From JBCCAG01 sp050331115 (GTDB lineage Bacteria > Cyanobacteriota > Cyanobacteriia > CAKZMO01): DNA of 10,187 bases. This document shows, in pieces, positions 1 through 6,601 of the stretch. Position numbers and translations under genes: made by a program. The stretch is taken from NCBI GenBank assembly GCA_050331115.1, contig JBHJHD010000080.1:1-10187 (forward strand), given 5' to 3'. Position 1 is the first letter of the stretch; each line of letters opens with the position of its first letter. The notes below the pieces were generated by a model. It saw only the letters and a program-made list of their open reading frames with translations, did not search any database and was not told where the DNA came from.

Positions 1-87
1 GCTATCTCTAGCGCTGATGAGATTCTGACTCGGTTTGTAAATTTCGATCCCGCCGCCCAAACCGCGGGTGTTTTCACTGTCGTGTAG
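1..87 (+). CDS. 3' end of an unidentified protein gene (partial)
   Basis: Frame 1 is open from the first base to a TAG at 85-87, giving 28 residues that end in AGVFTVV. The tail is of ordinary composition (Asp, Phe, Val, Ala) with a plausible soluble or beta-rich look, but 28 residues are too few to assign a family. The gene would start outside the window and is followed by about 230 non-coding bases. A chance open frame of this length is quite possible, so confidence is low. No function is proposed. Confidence 0.35.
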   Translation, partial: AISSADEILTRFVNFDPAAQTAGVFTVV

Positions 88-121
88 AGAACTCAAATTG
101 GTCAAGATACCTGGTCAGGTC

Positions 122-208
122 AGCGGCGCTAATGCATTAGCGCCGCATCGCCCATGCACCGCTGTATTTTGAGCCCGAGACGGTGTCCTGAGCGATGCGG
201 CCAGCGCT
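122..208. repeat. Palindrome-bearing dispersed repeat, copy 1
   Basis: The element begins with a perfect 24-bp palindrome (123-146) centred on ATGCAT, with arms GCGGCGCTA and TAGCGCCGC. After a GC-rich linker comes a conserved block at 168-208, starting TTTGAGCCCGAG and ending CCAGCGCT. The same order recurs at 561-660: the 41-bp blocks match at 36 positions, and the second copy also has a palindrome around ATGCAT. The two copies bracket the small NfeD-like gene. It may be a small non-autonomous element (MITE or REP type) or a structured RNA element; there is no coding potential. Confidence 0.6.
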
Positions 209-273
209 ACAGATGCTGCTTTCTGCAGAGTTGAAAAACCCATCCGTATTTCCACCCGGTCTGCTGAAAACCG

Positions 274-279
274 TTGACA
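274..279 (+). promoter_or_regulatory. Possible -35 hexamer for the NfeD-like gene
   Basis: A perfect TTGACA lies 40 bases before the ATG at 319. No good -10 hexamer is seen at 16-18 bp spacing (the position at 17 bp reads GCGCGA). This is therefore only half of a promoter and could be chance. Confidence 0.2.
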
Positions 280-318
280 TAACCGCCAACGATTTAGCGC
301 GATCGCAAAGAGGGATTT

Positions 319-555
319 ATGTGGGGAATCTTCAAGAAAAAGCCAGCCGCCGTCGAGCCGCCAAAATCCGGCACCGTGACCAGCATTTCTGCCGCCGACA
401 GCCGCATGCGGGTTCGTTTTCAGGCCACTGAGTGGTTTGCCCTGCCGGACGGGCCGCTCACGGTTCAGCCCGGCGATTTGGTACAGATTACGGGCCGGTT
501 TAATGCGACAACGCTGTTGGTGAGCTGCATCGGCAGCAGCCTTCTGAACGTGTAA
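319..555 (+). CDS. Small NfeD/OB-fold-like protein
   Basis: A 78-residue protein. After a short basic start (MWGIFKKK) it has the pattern of the NfeD C-terminal OB-fold: a Gly-x-Val first strand (SGTVTSI, about 17-23), a strand ending in a Trp (VRFQATEWFA, about 32-41), the PGD turn before VQITG (about 51-58), and a closing strand TTLLVSC (about 64-70). NfeD domains are small beta-barrels of poorly defined role, often tied to membrane-protein quality control with stomatin-like partners; no such partner is present here. The start is chosen because AGAGGGA sits just upstream of the ATG. The gene stands alone between two copies of a palindromic repeat. The family call rests on the strand pattern only, so it is moderate; that the gene is real is more certain. 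Confidence 0.6.
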   Translation: MWGIFKKKPAAVEPPKSGTVTSISAADSRMRVRFQATEWFALPDGPLTVQPGDLVQITGRFNATTLLVSCIGSSLLNV

Positions 556-560
556 TCTAC

Positions 561-660
561 AGCAAGCGCCCTAATGCATCAGGACGCTTGCGCGCCGTAT
601 CGCCTAGGCGCCGCCGCGCTTTGAGCCCGAGGCGCTGTCCTGAGCGATGTGACCAACGCT
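561..660. repeat. Palindrome-bearing dispersed repeat, copy 2
   Basis: This copy starts 6 bases after the NfeD-like stop codon. It has a 30-bp near-palindrome (562-591) with two mismatched pairs, arms GCAAGCG and CGCTTGC, and the same ATGCAT centre as copy 1. Its 41-bp block (620-660) matches 168-208 at 36 positions. The outer palindrome arms differ in sequence from those of copy 1 yet remain complementary to each other, as expected if base pairing is selected. It lies between converging genes and could help end transcription from either side, although no T-run follows the stem. Confidence 0.6.
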
Positions 661-682
661 ATATTTCATGAGCGCTTGACGC

Positions 683-1684
683 CTACGGCCGCTCTGATGC
701 GGGTCCCATCGAGCCTCTGCCTAAGGGCTGCGGTGGCGCATCTAGGGTATAGACCTGCGTCTCCGCCGCGATCGCCTGCCGCAGGTGACGGGGAATGTTC
801 AGCATGCCCAGCAGGGCCACGCCGTCCACCGCCTGCAGCTCGCCTATGACCTCCCGAGCCAATAGCGCATCCACAACTTCGGGGTCGGGGCGGGTCGGCA
901 GGGGCTGCAGAGCGGCCAAAATGAACCCCAGCGGGGAGCCAAAGCTCATGGCGTAGCAGGTGTAGGACTGCACGGACGAGAACGCTGCCCCTACGGTGTG
1001 GGCCAGTCGGGTGTGCAGATGCAGCTCTGCTGGAGCCGTTGGCCCAGCCTGAAGGGCAAGCAGGCCTCGGGGCGAGAGGATACGCCTCAGGTTCTGAAAA
1101 TGCTCTTGCGTGAACAGGGGAAACGCCGGCCCAGCCTCGATGGGGTCGCTCAGGTCGGAGATGATCACGTCCCAGGGCTGGGCCTCACCCTTGCCAATCG
1201 CCTCGCCCCAGCGCTTTACAAAGGCGATCGCATCCTCAATCACCACCGTCGCCCGCGCATCCTCAAAAGCCCCCTGGTGCATCTCCGGCAGGTGCTCCCG
1301 GCAGCTGGCCACCACCTCACCGTCGATATCTACCATAGTCACCTGGGCCACGCGCCGCCAGCGCAGCAGCTCTCGCAGGGTAGCCCCCTCGCCGCCGCCC
1401 AGCACCAGCACTCGCCGGGGCCCGCTCAGCGGCTCATCCTGCAGGTGGCTCAAAATCATGGCCGGATGCACCAGGCCCTCGTGATAGAGAAACTCATCGC
1501 CGGTGCAGGACTGCCACTTGCCGTCCAAGATGAGGGCTTTTCCGTAGGCCCCCGTTTCGACAATAGCCATGTCTTGGAACGGGGTCTTCCGCTGCAGTAA
1601 AACGCGGGTGATGCCGTGGGCGTAGAGATCCCAAGGGGTGATGTATTCGCTTAGCCAAAAGTTAGCTTCGATGGGCATGCTCAT
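683..1684 (-). CDS. speE: Polyamine aminopropyltransferase (spermidine synthase type)
   Basis: A 333-residue soluble methyltransferase-fold enzyme that moves the aminopropyl group of decarboxylated S-adenosylmethionine onto putrescine or another polyamine. Visible motifs: the substrate-binding stretch DGKWQSCTGDEFLYHE (about 54-69), the nucleotide-binding GGGEG (96-100), the acidic VDID after strand 2 (118-121), and the active-site segment ISDLSDP (175-181), in which D177 matches the family's catalytic Asp. Length is close to the family norm with some 20-40 extra C-terminal residues. The ATG overlaps the stop codon of speD as ATGA (1681-1684), so the two are probably translationally coupled and co-transcribed. 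Product specificity (spermidine, thermospermine or other) cannot be settled from sequence; the DLSDP form and the substrate-loop region leave room for a thermospermine-type enzyme. Confidence 0.9.
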   Translation of the reverse strand: MSMPIEANFWLSEYITPWDLYAHGITRVLLQRKTPFQDMAIVETGAYGKALILDGKWQSCTGDEFLYHEGLVHPAMILSHLQDEPLSGPRRVLVLGGGEGATLRELLRWRRVAQVTMVDIDGEVVASCREHLPEMHQGAFEDARATVVIEDAIAFVKRWGEAIGKGEAQPWDVIISDLSDPIEAGPAFPLFTQEHFQNLRRILSPRGLLALQAGPTAPAELHLHTRLAHTVGAAFSSVQSYTCYAMSFGSPLGFILAALQPLPTRPDPEVVDALLAREVIGELQAVDGVALLGMLNIPRHLRQAIAAETQVYTLDAPPQPLGRGSMGPASERP

Positions 1685-2139
1685 GCCTCTGGCCCTCGTG
1701 AGACTTCGCTAGGCACAGGGCTGCGGGACGTGCGTTCGTCGGCAGCGCTAACCACAGCACCCCTATCGATTGCCTGCAGCGTGTAGCGGTCCGCCCTAAG
1801 CACCTCAATGAGGTACTCGCAGGCCCGCTTGGGCGTCGTGCTTTCTCCGCAGGTAAACACATCTACCGCCGCATAGCCTGATTCGGGCCAGGTGTGTATG
1901 GAGATGTGGGACTCCGCCAAGAGGGCCAGGGCCGTAACCCCATGGGGCTCAAAGCGGTGGTGCACTGCGTTGAGGAGGGTAGAGTTGGCCTCTCTGGCCG
2001 CCTGCCTGAGGCTTTGACAGATTAGGTCGCTATCGTTCAGCAGATCCTGAGGACAGCCGTACAGCTCAAGGATGTAGTGTAGCCCGAGCGGGCGATCGCT
2101 GCTATGGGGATAGAGTAGAGACATAACAGAGTCAGGCAT
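1681..2139 (-). CDS. speD: S-adenosylmethionine decarboxylase proenzyme
   Basis: This enzyme makes decarboxylated S-adenosylmethionine, the aminopropyl donor for SpeE. It is a pyruvoyl enzyme: the chain self-cleaves at Glu-Ser in LLAESHISIHTWPE, and the Ser becomes the pyruvoyl group. The expected processing residues follow at the family spacing: His 5 residues after the Ser (HTWPE) and Cys 20 after it (FTCG). The N-terminal strand GLHYILELYGC fits the short bacterial class. The frame can be extended to a TTG at 2199, but families of this type begin only about 5-20 residues before that strand, so I prefer the ATG at 2139; the ATG at 2124 is equally possible. None has a clear ribosome site. 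It is the first gene of the speD-speE operon, divergent from the P-loop/DRTGG gene. Confidence 0.9.
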   Translation of the reverse strand: MPDSVMSLLYPHSSDRPLGLHYILELYGCPQDLLNDSDLICQSLRQAAREANSTLLNAVHHRFEPHGVTALALLAESHISIHTWPESGYAAVDVFTCGESTTPKRACEYLIEVLRADRYTLQAIDRGAVVSAADERTSRSPVPSEVSRGPEA

Positions 2140-2320
2140 TAGCGCGCGGCCACCAACGGCTTGTGTGAGCGGCAGGGGTGTAGCAAAGTCCTGATGCAAT
2201 AGAACATTTGCGCGCTCTGTTGCCTACGAAACGTAAGGCTTTGCGCCGATTGGGTTGTCTTAGCAACTGGGCCAGCGCAATAAGTATCATAGCGGATTCT
2301 GAAAGACCACATTTAATCCA

Positions 2321-2350
2321 GCGCTACAGCGCCCTACTCAGGGATTTTTT
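2321..2350 (+). terminator. Terminator-like hairpins with T-run in a divergent spacer
   Basis: Two small stems stand side by side: GCGC-TACA-GCGC at 2321-2332 and CCCT-ACTC-AGGG at 2332-2343, the latter followed by A and six T (2345-2350). Oriented rightward, it resembles a weak intrinsic terminator or leader attenuator. No rightward gene lies immediately upstream. Confidence 0.3.
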
Positions 2351-2362
2351 ACGAACGCCGTC

Positions 2363-2392
2363 TTGAGCACCCTAGGATAAAATACCTATGGT
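2363..2392 (+). promoter_or_regulatory. Possible sigma-70 promoter for the P-loop/DRTGG gene
   Basis: TTGAGC (2363-2368) and TATGGT (2387-2392) are 18 bp apart, each matching four of six consensus bases. The implied leader is about 130 bases and contains two inverted repeats: CGCCTG-8 nt-CAGGCG (2415-2434) and CCCAT-ACA-ATGGG (2448-2460). The latter contains a TACAAT-like -10 with no clear -35. Confidence 0.3.
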
Positions 2393-2528
2393 TAACCTTG
2401 AGTTCTCTAGCAGTCGCCTGGCAGATGTCAGGCGTTGCTATGACGCTCCCATACAATGGGAAACCAAGACGGCCCTAATTTTGGGTCAAAACCGCTGCGT
2501 CCGTTAATCATTTAGAGGGAGTTTGCCC

Positions 2529-3587
2529 ATGGTGGAATCCGCAAAGTACTTGATTGTAGGATCTACGAAGGCCTACAGCGGCAAGTCGGCGACCGTTCTC
2601 GGCATTGCATTTCAAGCTCAAGCGGCAGGCCTAACGCTTGCCTACGGTGCGCCCATCAGCCTAGAGGTCGACGGCGCTATCGGCGAGGACAGCCGCTTCA
2701 TCGCGGAAACCCTGGGCATTCCCCAGCAGCCCACGCTTCTCTCCTTAAACCCCAAAGTCATCGAGCAGCGCATGTCGGGGGCCAATGGGCAGGACTACCA
2801 GGCCCAGCTGCAGCAGTATCGATCTAGCAGCGATTTAGTCTTGCTGGAAGGGCCCGCCACCCTGCGAGAGGGTAAGCTGTTCGACCTGTCGGTCGAGCAG
2901 ATGGCCCAGACTTTAGACGCGAAGGTCCTGCTGGTGGCTCGCTATGAGGCCGTCTCCTTAATTGACACCATCTTAGTGGCCAAGGCGCAGCTGGGCGATC
3001 GCCTGTGTGGTGTAGTGATCAACGATATCCCTACGGACCAAATAGACTACGTCAACGACATCATCAGCCCCTTCCTCGTTGCTCAAGCTATCCCCATCTA
3101 CGGCGTGCTGCCCCACAGCGATCTACTGCAGAGCGTCAGCGTCAGGGAGCTGGTGAAGCAGCTCAAGGCGGAGGTGCTCTGTCGGGCCGATCGGTTGAGT
3201 CTGATGGTGGAGACCCTCAAGATTGGGGCCATGAACGTCAACTCGGCGCTCAAGTACTTCCGCAAGGAGCATCATATGGCGGTGGTCACCGGGGGCGATC
3301 GCACCGACCTACAGCTTGCGGCCCTCGAAACCTCGACCCACTGCCTGGTTTTGACGGGTCACATTGCGCCTACGCAGGAGGTGCTTAGCCGAGCTGAAGA
3401 TTTAGAGGTGCCTATTTTGGCCGTTGATTTAGACACTCTAACCACGGTGGAAATCATCGAGAAGGCCTTTGGTCACGTGCGGCTGCAGGACGAGATAAAG
3501 GTCCAGTGCATTCGCGAAATTACGGCCAACACGCTGGATGTCCCCCGTCTGCTTGACCAGCTTGGTTTGGTAGCCGCCGCCGTATAG
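2529..3587 (+). CDS. BioD-like P-loop and DRTGG domain protein (phosphotransacetylase N-terminal-like)
   Basis: A 352-residue soluble protein resembling the N-terminal regulatory part of long phosphate acetyltransferases (AAA_26/BioD-like domain plus DRTGG domain) without the catalytic acetyltransferase domain. The N-terminal P-loop reads GSTKAYSGKSAT, followed by switch-like LLEGPATLREG and the hydrophobic strand AKVLLVARYE. The DRTGG-type domain in the last third includes VVTGGDRTDLQLAAL and LVLTGHIAPTQEVL. Such stand-alone proteins are familiar from cyanobacteria, but their role is not established; nucleotide sensing is a reasonable guess only. A TTG at 2523 would add two residues, but AGAGGGAG at 2514-2521 is placed correctly for the ATG at 2529. 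The gene converges on recA with a 27-bp gap and no evident terminator. Confidence 0.85.
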   Translation: MVESAKYLIVGSTKAYSGKSATVLGIAFQAQAAGLTLAYGAPISLEVDGAIGEDSRFIAETLGIPQQPTLLSLNPKVIEQRMSGANGQDYQAQLQQYRSSSDLVLLEGPATLREGKLFDLSVEQMAQTLDAKVLLVARYEAVSLIDTILVAKAQLGDRLCGVVINDIPTDQIDYVNDIISPFLVAQAIPIYGVLPHSDLLQSVSVRELVKQLKAEVLCRADRLSLMVETLKIGAMNVNSALKYFRKEHHMAVVTGGDRTDLQLAALETSTHCLVLTGHIAPTQEVLSRAEDLEVPILAVDLDTLTTVEIIEKAFGHVRLQDEIKVQCIREITANTLDVPRLLDQLGLVAAAV

Positions 3588-3614
3588 CTGACGGCCACCG
3601 CTGTATCTCATCGT

Positions 3615-4841
3615 CTACGCCTTGGTGGACTTACGGCGCCCCCGCTTCGACGCCGTCGCCGGGCTCGCCGCTTCCTCTGGCGCTGCCTCTGATGACGCGT
3701 CCGAGGCAGCGGCGCCGTTTAAGGTCAGCGAGCCGTTGGTCGCCCCATCAGAGGCAGCGTCTGCGGGCTGGTTCGCCGCGCCGTCAGCAGCGTCGCTGCC
3801 CTCGGGCGGCACCACCGACGTCGCAGACACCTGCACGCCAAGCTCTAGCTTCTCGCGCACCTGCTGCTCAATGTCTTGGGCAAACTCAGCGTTTTCTTCC
3901 AGGTGCTTGACCGTATTGTCTCGACCCTGGGCAAGGTTATCGCCGTTGTAGCTGTACCACGCGCCGCGCCGGGTGATGATGTTGGTCTCTTCGGCCAAAT
4001 CGAGCACGCAGCCCATAGAGGAGATGCCCTTGCCGAAGATGACGTCAAACTCGGCGATGCGGAAGGGCGGAGCAACTTTGTTTTTGGCTACCTTCATCTT
4101 GGCCCGAATGCCGTACTCTTCTGTGCCTCGCTTCAGGGTTTGAATACGGCGAATGTCGAGCCGGACGGAGGCGTAGAACTTGAGGGCGTTGCCGCCGGTA
4201 GTGGTTTCAGGGTTGCCGTAAGAAATGCCGATCTTCTGGCGCAGCTGGTTCAAGAAGATGACGCTGCATCCGGTCTTGCCGATGTTACCGGTGATTTTTC
4301 TCAGCGCCTGACTCATCAGCCGCGCCTGCAGGCCCACGTGGGTGTCCCCCATCTCACCCTCGATCTCCGCCCGGGGCACCAGCGCCGCCACCGAGTCCAC
4401 CACCACCACGTCGATAGCGTTGGAGCGAATCAGCTGGTCAACAATTTCCAGGGCCGACTCTCCAGTGTCGGGCTGGGATACGAGTAAGTTCTCGATGTCT
4501 ACGCCTAGGTTGGCGGCGTAGTAAGGGTCTAAGGCGTGCTCCGCATCTACAAAGGCCGCGATACCGCCGGTCTTCTGAACTTCCGCCAGAGCATGTAGCG
4601 CCACCGTTGTCTTGCCTGAGCTTTCAGGGCCGTAGATTTCGATTACGCGCCCTTTCGGCAGCCCGCCCCCCAAGGCCAGGTCGAGGGTTAGCGCCCCTGT
4701 GGGAATCGTCTCAACCTTCATCCGGCCGGCGTCTCCCAGGCGCATGATGGTGCCTTTGCCGAAGTTGCGGTCGATCTGATTTAGGACCAGCTCCAGCGCC
4801 TTTTGTTTTTCAGAGTTATTGTCGTTTGTCGCTTTAGCCAT
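3615..4841 (-). CDS. recA: Recombinase A with long Ala-rich C-terminal tail
   Basis: RecA polymerises on single-stranded DNA, pairs homologous strands and activates LexA-type self-cleavage. The core is intact: Walker A GPESSGKTT (71-79), catalytic Glu in FVDAEHALD (E101), Walker B VVVVDSVAAL (145-154), the FLNQLRQKIG segment (196-205), and loop L2 with GNPETTTGGNALKFY (209-223). At 408 residues it is some 50-60 longer than most bacterial RecA proteins. The surplus is a low-complexity Ala/Ser/Asp/Glu tail (about 342-395) ending in a basic patch SKRGRRKSTKA (398-408). GAGG lies 5 bases before the ATG, supporting the start. It is transcribed away from corA and toward the DRTGG gene. Confidence 0.97.
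   Translation of the reverse strand: MAKATNDNNSEKQKALELVLNQIDRNFGKGTIMRLGDAGRMKVETIPTGALTLDLALGGGLPKGRVIEIYGPESSGKTTVALHALAEVQKTGGIAAFVDAEHALDPYYAANLGVDIENLLVSQPDTGESALEIVDQLIRSNAIDVVVVDSVAALVPRAEIEGEMGDTHVGLQARLMSQALRKITGNIGKTGCSVIFLNQLRQKIGISYGNPETTTGGNALKFYASVRLDIRRIQTLKRGTEEYGIRAKMKVAKNKVAPPFRIAEFDVIFGKGISSMGCVLDLAEETNIITRRGAWYSYNGDNLAQGRDNTVKHLEENAEFAQDIEQQVREKLELGVQVSATSVVPPEGSDAADGAANQPADAASDGATNGSLTLNGAAASDASSEAAPEEAASPATASKRGRRKSTKA
3681..3759. repeat. 14-bp perfect inverted repeat inside the recA tail
   Basis: CGCTGCCTCTGATG (3681-3694) is exactly mirrored by CATCAGAGGCAGCG (3746-3759), with 51 bases between. It lies in the low-complexity tail of recA, so both arms are coding (on the recA strand, GACGCTGCCTCTGAT reads DAASD; the other arm reads within SSEAA). 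It could fold the end of the recA mRNA, or may simply reflect Ala/Ser codon bias. Confidence 0.5.
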
Positions 4842-4850
4842 GCTTGCCTC

Positions 4851-4896
4851 AGTGAATGCCTATGACACCAATAGTGAATGCTTCGAGATTAGTCAA
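4851..4896 (-). promoter_or_regulatory. Probable recA promoter with paired direct repeats
   Basis: Read on the recA strand, TTGACT (4896-4891) and TATTGG (4873-4868) are 17 bp apart. The 11-base element A(A/G)GCATTCACT occurs twice in the same orientation, at 4883-4873 (spacer, touching the -10) and at 4861-4851 (just downstream of the -10). The copies are 22 bp apart, about two helical turns, which would suit a regulator bound to one DNA face. I found no match to the cyanobacterial LexA box here. Confidence 0.4.
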
Positions 4897-5272
4897 GGGA
4901 GTTATTGCAGTTTGGCGGGACGAGTGCAGCGCCGCTGTGCGTCACCGGCCCTATCGACGTTGCCAAATGTTTTCAGAGTCTCCATCTGTAATGAGCATTG
5001 GGTAGGTAAGGATCGGGTAAGAAAATTGCGGTAGGGCGGTAGGACTGCAGGCGATCGCTCAAAGACATTAGTTTCAATGCATTAGCACAGAATACATCTG
5101 GCTGACGCGGGAATAAAACACCCTCAAGCGTCGCAGCCCGATATCGCCTGAGATTTGGCCACCTGAGATTTAGCTGCCCAAAATGAGTCAACCTGAGGCG
5201 GTCAACAATAGGTCAATTGTACTAAAAATACGGCGGATTTGGGCAGCAGCCAGCTATCTAAACATGTTCCGT
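4897..5272. other. Non-coding spacer between recA and corA
   Basis: Besides promoter elements at its two ends, this stretch holds a HIP1 site (5051-5058) and a 10-bp direct repeat, CCTGAGATTT at 5147-5156 and 5162-5171, 15 bp apart. A shorter CCTGAG follows near 5192. I see no convincing gene or RNA in it. Confidence 0.5.
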
Positions 5273-5304
5273 TACAATAGCTGCACCCAAAGCTGCAGCA
5301 GCTA
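5273..5304 (+). promoter_or_regulatory. Possible corA -10 element and leader hairpin
   Basis: TACAAT at 5273-5278 is a good -10, but there is no recognisable -35 at normal spacing. Immediately after it, TAGCTGC (5278-5284) and GCAGCTA (5298-5304) can form a 7-bp stem with a 13-base loop. If transcription starts near 5285, only part of the stem is in the RNA, and the repeat may instead be an operator. Confidence 0.3.
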
Positions 5305-5330
5305 ACCTATTCGACAGTGTTGCGCCTGGC

Positions 5331-6539
5331 GTGACTATTCTCTCTTCGATCCCCACCATGACTAATTTGCTTTGGCAACTGCCTGACGAGAGCAGCGACG
5401 AGACCGACCGGTCTTACCTCGACGATTACTTTTTCGACAAGCCGGGCAGTATGCCGGGTACGCTGGACATTCCGCCCGATGCTCCGTTTCCTAAAATCAC
5501 CCTGATTGACTATAGCAAGGAGAAGGCCCAGCGTAAGGTTATAGAGGAGCCGGAACTCTGCCGCGAGCATCTCGACCAAGACACAATTTCCTGGGTCGAT
5601 GTGCACGGGCTTGGCAGTGAGGATATCCTAAAGCGGCTGGGCGCTCTATTCAAGCTCCACCCGCTGGTGCTAGAAGACGTGGTCAATGTGCCCCAGCGCC
5701 CGAAGATAGAAGAGTATCCCGATCAGCTGCTGATTATTGCCCGCATGGTGATTCCCACCGATGATGAGAAGGGGTTCCTCAGCGAGCAGGTCAGCTTCAT
5801 TTTAGGACCCAACTACCTCCTCACCGTCCAGGAAGAGCCCCGGCACGATACCTTTCAGCCCGTGCGCGATCGGATTCGCTTCAACCGGGGGGAGGTGCGA
5901 CAGCGCGGGGCTGACTATTTGGCCTACACCTTGCTAGACACAATCATCGACGGCTTCTTCCCGGTGCTCGAAGACTACGGCGAGCGGCTGGAGGATTTAG
6001 AAGACCAGGTGGTGCTCAACCCCACCCGTAAGACGGTGGAGGAGATTTACGCCATCAAGCGGGAGCTGCTGGCCCTGCGACGCGCTATTTGGCCCCAGCG
6101 GGACGCTATCCACCTGCTGATGCGGGACGGCGGCTACCTAATCAGCGAGGACGTGCGCGCCTACCTGCGAGACTGCTACGACCACGCCGCTCAGGCCATG
6201 GATATGGTGGATTCCTATCGGGAGCTGTCCGCCAACCTGATGGAGGTCTACCTGTCGTCGGTGAGCAACCGCATGAATGAGGTGATGAAGCTGCTGACGG
6301 TGGTCTCTGGGATATTTATTCCGCTGACGTTTATCACCAGCCTCTACGGCATGAACTTTGACACCGAGGCGTCTCGGTGGAATATGCCGGAGCTGGACTG
6401 GCAGTATGGCTATCCGATGGCGCTGTTGGTCATGGCTGCAATGGCCCTGGCGCTGGTGGCTTTTTTTTGGTACCGCGGCTGGTTTGAGAATTATTCCACG
6501 ATTCGGGCAGACGCGGTGAAGCGGCGGAAGCGGCGCTAG
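5331..6539 (+). CDS. corA: CorA family magnesium/cobalt transport protein
   Basis: An inner-membrane pentameric channel for Mg2+ and related divalent cations. The 402-residue chain has an acidic N-terminus, the cytoplasmic alpha/beta domain (about 55-200, with LHPLVLEDVVN at 109-119), the long stalk helix (about 205-320), then two C-terminal membrane helices (about 321-338 and 361-381). The family signature YGMNF sits between them (339-343), and the protein ends in a basic cytoplasmic tail KRRKRR. Length fits the cyanobacterial CorA group. The GTG at 5331 is the longest start; the ATG at 5358 (residue 10) is equally likely, since neither has a clear ribosome site and the extra nine residues lie before any conserved part. 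It faces the WG-repeat gene across 62 bp, which hold only weak inverted repeats and no clear terminator. Confidence 0.93.
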   Translation: MTILSSIPTMTNLLWQLPDESSDETDRSYLDDYFFDKPGSMPGTLDIPPDAPFPKITLIDYSKEKAQRKVIEEPELCREHLDQDTISWVDVHGLGSEDILKRLGALFKLHPLVLEDVVNVPQRPKIEEYPDQLLIIARMVIPTDDEKGFLSEQVSFILGPNYLLTVQEEPRHDTFQPVRDRIRFNRGEVRQRGADYLAYTLLDTIIDGFFPVLEDYGERLEDLEDQVVLNPTRKTVEEIYAIKRELLALRRAIWPQRDAIHLLMRDGGYLISEDVRAYLRDCYDHAAQAMDMVDSYRELSANLMEVYLSSVSNRMNEVMKLLTVVSGIFIPLTFITSLYGMNFDTEASRWNMPELDWQYGYPMALLVMAAMALALVAFFWYRGWFENYSTIRADAVKRRKRR

Positions 6540-6601
6540 GCGTTTGGGCAAGGTATGGCAGTGCCCTGTTCCAGCCCGTGCAAGCAACGGTCCCGCGGGC
6601 G

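Noticed and set aside
998..1600. Rightward 200-codon open frame across speE
   Set aside because: Antisense shadow of the well-supported speE gene.
2318..2329. 12-base match CCAGCGCTACAG to the end of repeat copy 1 (201-212)
   Set aside because: Flanking bases do not match the repeat, so it is probably coincidence.
3876..4487. Rightward 203-codon open frame across recA
   Set aside because: Antisense shadow of the conserved recA core.
5037..5095. Possible third, inverted copy of the palindromic repeat
   Set aside because: It shares GCTAATGCATT and TTTGAGC with copy 1, but lacks the palindrome arms and the 41-bp block; too little to call.
4973..5191. Leftward 72-codon open frame between recA and corA
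   Set aside because: No ribosome site, no recognisable motif, and it contains the spacer's direct repeats; likely chance.
5214..5226. LexA-box-like half site (AGTAC on the minus strand)
   Set aside because: The second half does not match, and it lies about 370 bases before recA.
6540..6601. Terminator between corA and the WG-repeat gene
   Set aside because: Only a 5-bp stem (GGGCA/TGCCC) and a long-loop GC pair are present, with no T-run on either strand.
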